Shown here: positions 7,082 through 15,111 of the stretch, piece after piece | How the letters are laid out: the number at the start of each line of letters is the position of its first letter | How positions within the stretch are numbered: position 1 is the stretch's first letter | Assembly (NCBI GenBank): GCA_947477655.1 | Contig: CANJTS010000002.1 | Location: forward strand, 248,001-312,000 | Direction: 5' to 3' | DNA from: CAILUG01 sp903844415 | Lineage (GTDB): Bacteria > Pseudomonadota > Gammaproteobacteria > Pseudomonadales > Pseudohongiellaceae | DNA length: 64,000 bases | Notes under the pieces: generated by a model | What the model was told of the DNA's origin: nothing | What the model saw: only the letters and a program-made list of their open reading frames with translations | Database searches by the model: none | Program-made: the position numbers and the translations under genes

Positions 7082-8815
7082 TTATTCACTGGCGCGTGCG
7101 CCATTAAGAATGTTTGTCATTGCATAGTTGCCTTCATGGCAAGCGTATTCAACGAGTTCGTATTGAGTATCGTCTTTCACAAACGGAAATACTGCGGTCC
7201 AGGGTTTGGTCCACACACTAGGATCATCGATCGTGAATTCATATTCGAGCAAGTCGGGAGAAATTCGGGTGAAACGCTCGGTCAACTTCATGTCTTTACT
7301 AGAACCCTGATAAGACACACGACCATTAAAATTGGTGACCTCAACAACCAGCGTGTCACCTTCCCACCAGCCGCGCGAATCGCCGAGCCATTGGGTAAGT
7401 TCGGGTTGTAGATGCGGGTTACCATCGATGGGAATAATACGTGTTTCATGAATCATTTCTTTTTGAATGGCAACAGTATGCGGTCCTTGCACGATTTGTA
7501 GGCCGTTATTATAGACGGTGGGCATCATTTGATTGGGCAGACCTTGGGTAATACAACGTACCCAGGAGTTCAAATCTTCAGGCCCTTTTGGCAAAGCCGG
7601 CTCGTTGTCTGTACCTACGGCAGCCAGTGCTGCGGCGGCAGCAGTGCGCGGCGGTAGTCTGCCATCCGGTGGATCAATGATCATGGCGAGCTGTGTTAGC
7701 GGTGCGCGCTTGGTGTAGCCGAGTGTGGTGTCGCGCCATTCGCGTTCGTAGCCCCAGATGCTGCGGAGTGTGGAGCGTTCGCGCCGCGCTGCTGCATCCG
7801 CTTCGCTAAGGTCTGCAGACTCTGCCGCATCACGCGGTCGTTCCAACGGAATACCATCGGCTGCATCGCCGGTCCAGATGCCTTGTAGGTCGGGTTCGCC
7901 CCACGGTGTCTTGGGTACTTCATAGGAAGCCAGGGGTACGAGTAACTGCTCTGTAGTGGACACAGAGGGATTGATTCCTGCCCAACCCGTTTCGACTAGG
8001 GCCAACTGCACTTTGTCAGGACCAAGCACAAACGCCTGTTGCGCAGCACTGCGGCCTGTAGCGGGCACGGCGGGTTCTTGCGCAAGAGTGAAACCATGGG
8101 CGCGGACGAGCGCAGCACTTGTTTGAATATCCTCTACTACGAAACCGATATGATCGACCGCGCGTCCAGATGTAGGTGCAGGTGCAACACTGGTGTGCTG
8201 AGTAATAAATAACCAAACAGAACCAAAACGTAGTCCGGTAAGCTCGGTGCCGAGGTTGGCAGGCACCCCAGCAAAAGTTTCTTGATAAAAGGTTAGCGTA
8301 GCTTCTGGGTCGGCAGCACTGAGATGAACGTGGTGAAATCCAATCCGTGCTGGATCTTCAACAAGTTCAATACTGGTGCCCCATGGGTCAAAAATGAAAC
8401 CTGATTTGCCCAGTCCGGCAACTTCATGAAAAAGCGCACCGTCGTCGAAGCGTTGCAACCTGACACCCTGGCCGCCTACGCCAACATCTTCCAGTTCGGT
8501 CATTTTGGCCCTCAAGTCTGGCACTGAAAAAGCAATGTGATCCACACCGGTGCCCTGTGATCCACCTAAGATCGGCTGTGCGATCAATTCAAGTTCTACT
8601 CCGGCACAGTTAACCGCGTTACTACGATCGGCAAGCAACTCACAGTCCAGATGATCTACATACCAACGCACGGCTTCTGCAGGGCTCGGTACAGCGATGT
8701 TGACCAGCTTTAAGTCGGCGGCCATGCTTGTTGCCGACAGTAGTATCAAGCAGGTAAAAAAGCTCAGCAGTGTAGGGGTAAAAGTCGGTATTTTTATAGT
8801 GCGATGGTTAAGCAT
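7082..8815 (-). CDS. Secreted fusion of two VOC (glyoxalase-like) domains and a G-x-W core domain
   Basis: An in-frame start at 8815 gives a 577-residue protein with a signal peptide ending at SMAAD; the longer frame to 8875 would overlap the upstream gene and is less likely. Two vicinal-oxygen-chelate domains follow (KLVNIAVPSPAEAVRWY and later GFHHVHLSAADPEATLTFYQETF), each with His/Glu patterns typical of metal sites. The C-terminal half begins TPWGEPDLQGIWTG and includes GWWEGDTLVVEVTNFNG and LTERFTRISPDLLEYEFTI. That half matches the C-terminal cores of the 8820, 27204 and 28419 genes. The start lies 4 bp after the upstream stop. No reaction can be assigned; VOC fusion to this core is unusual. 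Confidence 0.75.
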   Translation of the reverse strand: MLNHRTIKIPTFTPTLLSFFTCLILLSATSMAADLKLVNIAVPSPAEAVRWYVDHLDCELLADRSNAVNCAGVELELIAQPILGGSQGTGVDHIAFSVPDLRAKMTELEDVGVGGQGVRLQRFDDGALFHEVAGLGKSGFIFDPWGTSIELVEDPARIGFHHVHLSAADPEATLTFYQETFAGVPANLGTELTGLRFGSVWLFITQHTSVAPAPTSGRAVDHIGFVVEDIQTSAALVRAHGFTLAQEPAVPATGRSAAQQAFVLGPDKVQLALVETGWAGINPSVSTTEQLLVPLASYEVPKTPWGEPDLQGIWTGDAADGIPLERPRDAAESADLSEADAAARRERSTLRSIWGYEREWRDTTLGYTKRAPLTQLAMIIDPPDGRLPPRTAAAAALAAVGTDNEPALPKGPEDLNSWVRCITQGLPNQMMPTVYNNGLQIVQGPHTVAIQKEMIHETRIIPIDGNPHLQPELTQWLGDSRGWWEGDTLVVEVTNFNGRVSYQGSSKDMKLTERFTRISPDLLEYEFTIDDPSVWTKPWTAVFPFVKDDTQYELVEYACHEGNYAMTNILNGARASE

Positions 8816-8819
8816 TGGC

Positions 8820-9620
8820 TTATTCTCCCGCTGCGTTTGTTTGCCGTAGATGGCCATACAAGAGTTCTTCTGCAAACTCTACACATTTAAATTCCAAAAT
8901 TTGGGCGTTTGCTTCCAATCGTCGATAAAGCGGCATGCTGATTTTCCAAGGGCGTGTAAACACAGCGGGATCTTCGATAGTTGCTTCGTACATCAAAGCA
9001 TTGGATCCTAGGGGTGTATAACGCTCTGTTACACGCAAAGTGGCACTGGCAAAATTGCCAGCGCGGTCGAGCCAAGACTGGCCGTTAAAGCCGGCGGCCT
9101 CAACAACTAATGTTGTGCCTTCCCAGCGTCCATGAGAGCGACCCATCCAGGAATCAATGGGGGCCTCTTCAGGAACATCTTTGTCCATGTGTATGGTGCG
9201 ATTGGCTTGCGCAAACGCATACACAATCATGATTTTGCCAGTGCCCTGGATGATCTGGAATGGATAAGGTAAATAAGTTGCGCGTGGTACGCCGGGCAAA
9301 TAACACTTTATTTCTGGGTCGGCGGTATAGCGGTTTACGAAGTTCTCTTGTTTTTGCGCTATAGCCCAGGGTTGATAAGGGATTTCATTACCTGTTACAA
9401 CGCCAAGTCCGGGTGGTACAGCGCCGATTGCACCAAGCTCCGGCAAGCCTGCACTGGCGATATGATCTTGCAAATCCCAATGCGCAGTACCTATGGTTTG
9501 CCAAATGCCGTTAAGGTCTGGATTACCATCCCAGGCAAGTGGGAAGCTGGATGCTGTATTCTGGGCAAGGGTTAAACCTGAGAAAGTTGCAAATACCAGG
9601 TACAAGCTTATTTTGATCAT
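8820..9620 (-). CDS. Secreted protein of the G-x-W-x5-LVV family
   Basis: The 266-residue protein has a signal peptide (about 1-19, cut after LAQ), then the motif WDGNPDLNGIWQT. It carries a conserved core: YPFQIIQGTGKIMIVY, RTIHMDKD, HGRWEGTTLVVEAAGFNG, LRVTERYTP and ALMYEATIEDPAVFTRPW. These elements recur in the next gene and in two genes at 27-29 kb. The family is common in environmental proteobacteria and acidobacteria but has no known activity that I can name. It heads the three-gene minus-strand set 8820-7082-6643, with intergenic gaps of about 4 and 31 bp. Periplasmic location is inferred from the signal peptide. Confidence 0.75.
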   Translation of the reverse strand: MIKISLYLVFATFSGLTLAQNTASSFPLAWDGNPDLNGIWQTIGTAHWDLQDHIASAGLPELGAIGAVPPGLGVVTGNEIPYQPWAIAQKQENFVNRYTADPEIKCYLPGVPRATYLPYPFQIIQGTGKIMIVYAFAQANRTIHMDKDVPEEAPIDSWMGRSHGRWEGTTLVVEAAGFNGQSWLDRAGNFASATLRVTERYTPLGSNALMYEATIEDPAVFTRPWKISMPLYRRLEANAQILEFKCVEFAEELLYGHLRQTNAAGE

Positions 9621-9682
9621 CGACGTTTCTTCTTGCTGAGAAATTTATAGGGGTATTTTGTTCTTTTTAAATCGTCAGTCAA

Positions 9683-10018
9683 TTAGCAGTCAGCAGTAGC
9701 GTTCAACAATAGTCCTACAGCTTGCCGAATTACATCAATATTTTCAGGTCGCACCACTCGGGTAACTTCCTGGCCGTTCAAGACAAAAATCAGTGTCGGC
9801 CATAATTTGACTTTGTAGGAGCGTCCAAGCGGACGACCAGCAGCGTCTTCTATCTTGATGTGGCGAATAGGTTTTGCTCCTTGCAGGGCAGTGGCTAGTA
9901 AGGGTTGGGTATATTGACATATTCCACAACTGTTACTGCCAAATTCAAGTAAAAGCGAGCCCCGGCTTGAATCAATCTCTGCCCGTAGTGGTTCGTTTGT
10001 ATTGTATGGTTCGATCAT
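9683..10018 (-). CDS. Thioredoxin-like protein with CGIC active site
   Basis: The 111-residue protein has a thioredoxin fold pattern: LLLEFGSNSCGICQYTQPLL contains a CGIC redox pair (C31, C34), followed by the cis-Pro strand KLWPTLIFVLNGQEV. There is no signal peptide, so a cytoplasmic thiol-redox role is likely. It lacks the canonical WCGPC active site, which suggests a specialised thioredoxin rather than the housekeeping one. Its ATG overlaps the stop of a doubtful upstream ORF. It lies 62 bp upstream of the secreted-protein cluster on the same strand. Confidence 0.8.
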   Translation of the reverse strand: MIEPYNTNEPLRAEIDSSRGSLLLEFGSNSCGICQYTQPLLATALQGAKPIRHIKIEDAAGRPLGRSYKVKLWPTLIFVLNGQEVTRVVRPENIDVIRQAVGLLLNATADC

Positions 10019-10287
10019 GAGCAGGATTCATTTAACCGGGTTTTATAAGCTGCTGTGCAATGAGCAATAAACAGATTATTGGTGTCGCGCACAATAACAT
10101 AGGTTTTACTACCCAAAATAAACTGATAAAGCATGTGTTTTTGCATAAGATTATTATTTTTTTTGTATCGATTACTTAAGAATACATCAAAATTTCTAAC
10201 AGGTATCAATTGCAGGTTTTTTGTTAGTTTGAAATTTATAAAATCCCAATAGTTATGGTCAACGAAGTGCTTATCAAGCCGAATCAA
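10015..10287 (-). CDS. Doubtful small ORF upstream of the thioredoxin-like gene
   Basis: This AT-rich 90-residue frame, rich in Lys, Asn and aromatic residues, overlaps the start of the thioredoxin-like gene by ATGA. It has no recognisable domain or signal peptide and no obvious Shine-Dalgarno sequence. The ATGA overlap is the only argument for it being real. It may equally be leader sequence of the thioredoxin-like gene. Confidence 0.2.
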   Translation of the reverse strand: MIRLDKHFVDHNYWDFINFKLTKNLQLIPVRNFDVFLSNRYKKNNNLMQKHMLYQFILGSKTYVIVRDTNNLFIAHCTAAYKTRLNESCS

Positions 10288-10376
10288 TACCTAGGTGCAT
10301 TTATTTAAAGAGTAACATCGGGTAGTGTTCGCCAAGTTAAAAAAATTTATCCAGCTTAATAGTGAGTACTTTATAA

Positions 10377-10997
10377 ATGCTTATTTTCTTCTATGCAGCC
10401 AATTCATGTGCACTTGCCTCACACATTGCGCTAGAACACACAGGTGTCGACTATGAAGCCAGGCGTGTTGATTTCTCCAAGGGTGAACAAAAAAGCGCTG
10501 CATTTCTTGCTGTTAATCCTAAAGGACGGGTACCTGCACTAGTAACAAGCCAAGGGGTGTTGACTGAAACGCCTGCGATTCTCGCCTATATCTGCCAAAC
10601 ATATCCGAACGCTGCACTGGCACCGCTACATGACCCTTTTGCCTTCGCTCAGGTTCAGTCATTCAATAGCTACTTATGCTCCACCGTGCATGTGGCACAT
10701 GCACATCGTTACCGTGGATATCGTTGGGCAGATGAGCCTGAGGCGATAGCTGCGATGGTGCGTAAAGTTCCGGACTCTATGCGTGAATGTTTTGCTTTGA
10801 TCGAAAAAGATTTGTTTGTTGGGCCATGGGTAAGAGGTGATTCTTACACAGTTTGTGACATGTATCTGTTCACGATTTGTCGTTGGCTGGAAGGAGATGG
10901 CGTAGATATACGAGAGTTTCCGGTATTGGCAGCTCATTTTGGCCAGATGCTCCAAAACAAAATTGTGCAGCGAGTTTTGTCGCAGCACAATGGTTAA
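10377..10997 (+). CDS. Glutathione S-transferase family protein
   Basis: The 206-residue protein has a GST N-terminal thioredoxin-like domain (about 1-78). It includes AANSCALASHIALEH near the start, as in beta-class GSTs where a Cys or Ser interacts with glutathione. NPKGRVPALVT with the cis-Pro, and the LTETPAILAYI segment that binds the gamma-glutamyl group, follow. The C-terminal all-alpha domain (about 85-206) contains GDSYTVCDMYLF, the usual N-capping motif region. It is cytoplasmic and stands alone. Likely role: conjugation or peroxide/thiol chemistry on xenobiotics; the exact substrate is unknown. Confidence 0.85.
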   Translation: MLIFFYAANSCALASHIALEHTGVDYEARRVDFSKGEQKSAAFLAVNPKGRVPALVTSQGVLTETPAILAYICQTYPNAALAPLHDPFAFAQVQSFNSYLCSTVHVAHAHRYRGYRWADEPEAIAAMVRKVPDSMRECFALIEKDLFVGPWVRGDSYTVCDMYLFTICRWLEGDGVDIREFPVLAAHFGQMLQNKIVQRVLSQHNG

Positions 10998-11137
10998 AAA
11001 GCCTTTGCTTAAAAATTCGCAAGAATTCGTTCGTTGCTAATGCCTACACAGGGACAACATACCCTGCACAAGTCGGGAAAAGCTTTTGTTGATCTTGCAG
11101 GTTGGTTTGGTAAATGTAAGTGGTAAGTTTTGCTTGG

Positions 11138-11158
11138 CACTTTTTAATTATAAAAGTG
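11138..11158. terminator. AT-rich hairpin between convergent genes
   Basis: CACTTTT and AAAAGTG form a 7-bp stem around an AT-rich 7-nt loop, between the convergent GST and DUF5715/LysM genes. It could act in both directions but is weak because the stem is AT-rich. Confidence 0.3.
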
Positions 11159-11193
11159 TGTTATCAAAAAATTTTTCGGAATGATCGTGGGCG

Positions 11194-12147
11194 TTAGTTC
11201 ATGCTTATTTGCAAGTTTTGCCCAACGTGCAGTACATCATTTGCTAGGTTATTTTTCCTGCGCAATAGTTTCACACTTGTGTTGTACAACTTAGCAATTA
11301 GCCAGAGACTATCTCCCCGTTTTACACGATGTGTTACTTGTGTACTGGCGGCAACTTCTTTTGTGTCAGCTTTGGCAGTTGCTGAATCTGTCGAATTAGC
11401 GATGGCTGGAGTGCTGTTTGTACTCGTGCCGATATTCAATTTTTGTCCTACCTGTAACACGTCGCTAGTCAAGCCATTGGCCGCACGCAATTGTGGGATA
11501 CTGGTATCCATTTTGGAGGCGATGCGCGACAGCGAGTCGCCTCTACGCACGATATATTCCTGAACGCTTTGCTCCTGGCTATTCGGGGTAGCGTTTAACT
11601 GGACAAAAGCAGCATAAGATTCTGTAAAAATAGCTACATGATAGTGCGCAGGTTTACGTTCACGGGTTACATCAAGCACATCCTCTGCTTCCAATTCCAG
11701 TAATGTTTTTTCTAGCCAAGAACGACACTTACGTTGTGCAGGAATTCTTAAATCAACCGCCATGCCAGCAGGATGAACTGAATCTTCGGAGGCATTCGCA
11801 GGTTGTTTGTTGATGGGTCGAGTCAAGCTAGTGATTGTTAACTTCTCATCACAGGAAGAACGGTATTGCGCACTGAGGCGGTCGAGGAATAAAAGCACGG
11901 CGGGGCGAGTATAAGGATAAGACACATTACTCAGTTCAAGGTATTTGGTTGCGTTTACCTTAACCAAGCGACCGCTGTTAACAAAATTGGTTATAGCCTG
12001 AGAATTTTCAATAAAAGTATAGCCATAATTTATGGCTGCTTGATTTTGTCTCTGCATGGACGCACGTGAGCCGACCAGAGATTGCGCCTGCACGGGATAT
12101 GCAAAAATCAAAAAGGCTATTGTTAGATATGCGGTTAACTTATGCAT
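11194..12147 (-). CDS. Periplasmic DUF5715-type protein with two LysM domains
   Basis: Starting at 12147 (AAGG 5-9 bp upstream) the product is 317 residues with a signal peptide ending PVQAQS. The longer frame to 12198 adds 17 residues without signal-peptide character. The central part contains SLTRPINKQ and SVHPAGMAVDLRI, an M15-peptidase-like metal site pattern (H and D), and later AHYHVAIF, typical of DUF5715 proteins. Two LysM peptidoglycan-binding modules follow: EYIVRRGDSLSRIASKM to VGQKLNIG, and HRVKRGDSLWLIAKLYN to VGQNLQI. The protein probably binds the cell wall and may cleave or sense peptidoglycan. No operon partner is evident. Confidence 0.85.
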   Translation of the reverse strand: MHKLTAYLTIAFLIFAYPVQAQSLVGSRASMQRQNQAAINYGYTFIENSQAITNFVNSGRLVKVNATKYLELSNVSYPYTRPAVLLFLDRLSAQYRSSCDEKLTITSLTRPINKQPANASEDSVHPAGMAVDLRIPAQRKCRSWLEKTLLELEAEDVLDVTRERKPAHYHVAIFTESYAAFVQLNATPNSQEQSVQEYIVRRGDSLSRIASKMDTSIPQLRAANGLTSDVLQVGQKLNIGTSTNSTPAIANSTDSATAKADTKEVAASTQVTHRVKRGDSLWLIAKLYNTSVKLLRRKNNLANDVLHVGQNLQISMN

Positions 12148-12828
12148 GTCGCCTTGTATCCCCTTCCAATTACAGCTGTTTATCGTTTTTTGAAGCAATT
12201 TAGTTGCACACCCCTATAGTATTCTCGTAATTACTTAGCTTTGTCAAGTATAGTATTGATTTTGTTCATTAAGATATTGGGTTTTTTGCTGCGTGCTGGT
12301 TGTCTTTTGGGTCTCAATTCGGCTTCAAATGCCGTTAATAGTCAAAACTAGTAGGCAGATTTTTGCTTCATCACCGATACAAACGACTGGCTTGTATCAG
12401 AATCAGAAAACAATAGTGCTATATTGGCAATGTAGATATACCAATCTTGATTTGGTCGAGATCTTTCTGGTCCAACCGTGTGTCAATCACATTTCGTGCA
12501 TTAAACAAGGTTACTAGGCTGAAGCAGTCTTATACATAGATCTTGATGTTGACGGTGTTGGTCTAAAAATTAATACTCTTGTGTAACTAAAAAAATGCGA
12601 AATCTTTAGCGGCTATTTTTTGCTATTGTCTATTTGTTATCCATGATGCCGTGATAAGAAAATTTAAGAATATCTTGACCATACGTAACAGATTAATGAA
12701 ATCGTTACGCCCAATTAAATACTTTCGTATTGTGAATGCTTCAGTATTCATTTTTGCTTTGTGTTGCTGCCGCTTGTTGTTGGGAGATACACATAAGTGC
12801 AAATCCACCCTAGAGGAGTTCAACTAAC
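12148..12828. other. AT-rich intergenic region without a convincing gene
   Basis: About 680 bp between divergent genes. Short frames exist (for example 12293-12517 plus and 12623-12823 minus) but they lack recognisable domains, ribosome-binding sites or codon bias like their neighbours. The region must hold the promoters of both flanking genes. GAGGAG precedes the plus-strand gene at 12829. No RNA gene or repeat was recognised. Confidence 0.5.
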
Positions 12829-13905
12829 ATGATAGTAAAGCATGCAGAAAAAGGCACTATATGCACACATCACAAGGTTTTGGCATTTTTAATGTGGCTG
12901 GTTTTTTTAAATCAAGCTCAAGCGGCACCGCCTGACGTTTTGTTTCTTTCTCGTGACATCCTCAATATCACACTTACCGCTCCCTTCGGGGAGATAGACC
13001 GCGCGCGGGATAAAGACACAGAATATGAAGGAACCTTGCGCTACACCGATAGTAACAACGCGGAAGTTGTACTAGATGTGAAACTACAAGTGCGGGGCAA
13101 CTATCGATTGCAAGCCAGTGTATGCCGTTATTCACAACTCTGGATAAATATCAAAACCGGCCAGGCTGAAGGTACTTTGTTCGAGCACCAAGACAATCTC
13201 AAGCTGGTAGCGCAATGTAAAGATGGCGATCAATACGCCGAATATATTGCAAAGGAAGAACAGGCCTACAGACTTTTCAACAGTGTGTCAGAACTCAGTT
13301 TAGTCTCGCGCATGCTCAACGCAACCTACATCGACAGTGAAAATCCGAAAGAACAGCGAACCCATCTGGCATTTTTTGTAGAGCATCAAAAAAGACTAGC
13401 CAAGCGTTTTGATTTGGAAAATGTTGAGCTTAACAGCGTCGCAGTTACTGACCTTAAGCCTGACCAGAGCAGCCTCACCTCCTTGTTTATGTTCCTAGTA
13501 GGCAATACTGATTATTCCCTTTTCACCGCAACCGAAGGTGAAGAATGTTGCCACAATGCTAAGCTGCTGGTAGACCAGAATGGATCCTATTTTCCAATTC
13601 CGTACGACTTTGATGCGTCAGGATTCGTCGATACAAACTATGCAGCGGATCCCGCACCTTCACTAAAAATTTCTAGTAACCGACAGCGCTTATTTCGTGG
13701 TTATTGCATACATCAGGCAGATGTTGCCGGTTCTATTGCAAAAATAGAAGCAGCACGCGAAACAATGCTAGCCATTGTGGCTGACACCACTTTTGTAAAA
13801 CCAGCTACTGCTAAACGTTCAGCAGAGTACCTGAACAGATTTTTTGAGATTGTCGGTAAAGAAAGTTCCAGAGAAGATCAGATCGTTGAAGCATGCCGGG
13901 GCTGA
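12829..13905 (+). CDS. Secreted protein, possibly CotH-kinase-like
   Basis: The 358-residue product has a signal peptide (about 1-33, cut after AQA). Early beta-rich sequence (ILNITLTAPFGEI, LQVRGNYRLQ) is followed by an alpha-helical part. It includes FMFLVGNTDYSLF, HNAKLLVDQNGSYFPIPYDFDASG, which resembles the atypical kinase/CotH catalytic layout (Asn-Asp-x-Ser, then an Asp in a DFD-like motif). The resemblance is by eye and tentative. A GAGGAG ribosome-binding site supports the start. It lies 12 bp upstream of a PPP-type phosphatase gene also bearing a signal sequence, so the pair likely works together in the periplasm. Confidence 0.6.
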   Translation: MIVKHAEKGTICTHHKVLAFLMWLVFLNQAQAAPPDVLFLSRDILNITLTAPFGEIDRARDKDTEYEGTLRYTDSNNAEVVLDVKLQVRGNYRLQASVCRYSQLWINIKTGQAEGTLFEHQDNLKLVAQCKDGDQYAEYIAKEEQAYRLFNSVSELSLVSRMLNATYIDSENPKEQRTHLAFFVEHQKRLAKRFDLENVELNSVAVTDLKPDQSSLTSLFMFLVGNTDYSLFTATEGEECCHNAKLLVDQNGSYFPIPYDFDASGFVDTNYAADPAPSLKISSNRQRLFRGYCIHQADVAGSIAKIEAARETMLAIVADTTFVKPATAKRSAEYLNRFFEIVGKESSREDQIVEACRG

Positions 13906-13917
13906 TAATTTACAAGG

Positions 13918-15060
13918 ATGAATAATCTGATCAAATCGATTAAAAAATTCCTGGGCAGCAGCCTACTTGGATGGCTGCTGTGTAATCCCATTTGGGTCTT
14001 TGCAATCGACGATCAGTGGCAGGATGTGGATCGTATTGTTGCGATAGGGGATATCCATGCTGATTACCCCCACTTTGTCGAAGTGCTCACCAACGCAGGC
14101 ATCATAAACAAACGTGGCAATTGGATTGCAGGGGCAACACATCTAGTGCAATTAGGTGATGTGCCGGACCGGGGATCTGATACCGTTCTTTGCATAAACT
14201 TGTTACGTAAACTGGAGCGTCAGGCCCTCCGTGCTGGGGGCATGGTGCATGCATTGATCGGCAATCACGAAGCAATGAACATATTAGGTGACCTGAGTTA
14301 TGTTCACCCTAACGATTATAAAGTTTTGCAAAGCAATCAAGCCAGACGTTTGCAGAATGATTATTACCTACAAGTGCGAGAGCAACAGCAACGTACTCAA
14401 CCTGACCTCGTAACTGGTCCTGAATTTCGTGAATTATGGGAACAAAAATATCCGCTGGGTTTTGTGGAGCACAGAATAGCTTGGTCTGCCAAAGGTGATA
14501 TAGGCAGTTGGGTGCTCGAACACAATGCGGTGATAAAAATTAATCGCACCCTATTTTTGCACGGTGGCATCAGCCCGGCAGTGTTGGGCAGAACAATGAG
14601 TAATATTAACCAACAGGTTCGTAATGAATTACAGGCTGGCGTCTTGACAGGTGAAACAGGGCTGAGCGAATCTGAACAAGGGCCACTCTGGTATCGGGGA
14701 TTGGCGCAAAATGATGAAGCCAGCGAAGCCCCTCACGTAGAAGCTGTGCTTGCTTTCTATGATGTTGATCGAATTGTCATCGGACACACACCGGGCTTTG
14801 GTACCATCATGCCGCGTTTTGGTGGCAAAGTACTGTTAGTTGATTCCGGTATTTCAGATTATTACGGAGCCCATCTTGCTAGTCTGGTGCTTGCAGACAA
14901 TATGCTGCTGAATATTCAGCGCGGTACAACGCTGAATATTCCTACGGGCGCTACCGATCCGTTGCCTTATTTTCAGGCTGTTGCAGCGTTGGAACCTGGT
15001 GCCAGTGCATTACAAGAATTGGTGACAAGGATGTTGAATCCTGCTTTACCCATTAAATAA
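13918..15060 (+). CDS. Secreted PPP-type metallophosphoesterase (Shewanella-like phosphatase group)
   Basis: The 380-residue protein has an N-terminal hydrophobic signal segment (about 12-30). It bears the metallophosphatase motifs GDIHAD (D45, H47), GDVPDRG (D81) and GNHEAMN (N116, H117), with later HGG and GHTPGFG histidines. The order and spacing are those of Ser/Thr phosphatases of the PPP superfamily, specifically the bacterial Shewanella-like branch. It probably uses a two-metal site to dephosphorylate phosphoproteins or small phosphoesters in the periplasm. It directly follows the secreted CotH-like gene by 12 bp. The Shine-Dalgarno AAGG sits unusually close to the ATG. Confidence 0.85.
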   Translation: MNNLIKSIKKFLGSSLLGWLLCNPIWVFAIDDQWQDVDRIVAIGDIHADYPHFVEVLTNAGIINKRGNWIAGATHLVQLGDVPDRGSDTVLCINLLRKLERQALRAGGMVHALIGNHEAMNILGDLSYVHPNDYKVLQSNQARRLQNDYYLQVREQQQRTQPDLVTGPEFRELWEQKYPLGFVEHRIAWSAKGDIGSWVLEHNAVIKINRTLFLHGGISPAVLGRTMSNINQQVRNELQAGVLTGETGLSESEQGPLWYRGLAQNDEASEAPHVEAVLAFYDVDRIVIGHTPGFGTIMPRFGGKVLLVDSGISDYYGAHLASLVLADNMLLNIQRGTTLNIPTGATDPLPYFQAVAALEPGASALQELVTRMLNPALPIK

Positions 15061-15111
15061 TACCGCCTTCGCCTCCAGAAAATCGCTTACAGTAAAACCT
15101 TACTAATTTTT

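Noticed and set aside
8816..8875. Longer N-terminus for the VOC-fusion protein starting at 8875
   Set aside because: It would overlap the upstream gene and places about 20 charged residues before an otherwise standard signal peptide; the ATG at 8815 fits better.
12623..12823. Minus-strand 66-residue ORF upstream of the CotH-like gene
   Set aside because: It occupies the promoter side of the next gene, has no domain or ribosome-binding site, and its AT-rich composition explains its presence by chance.
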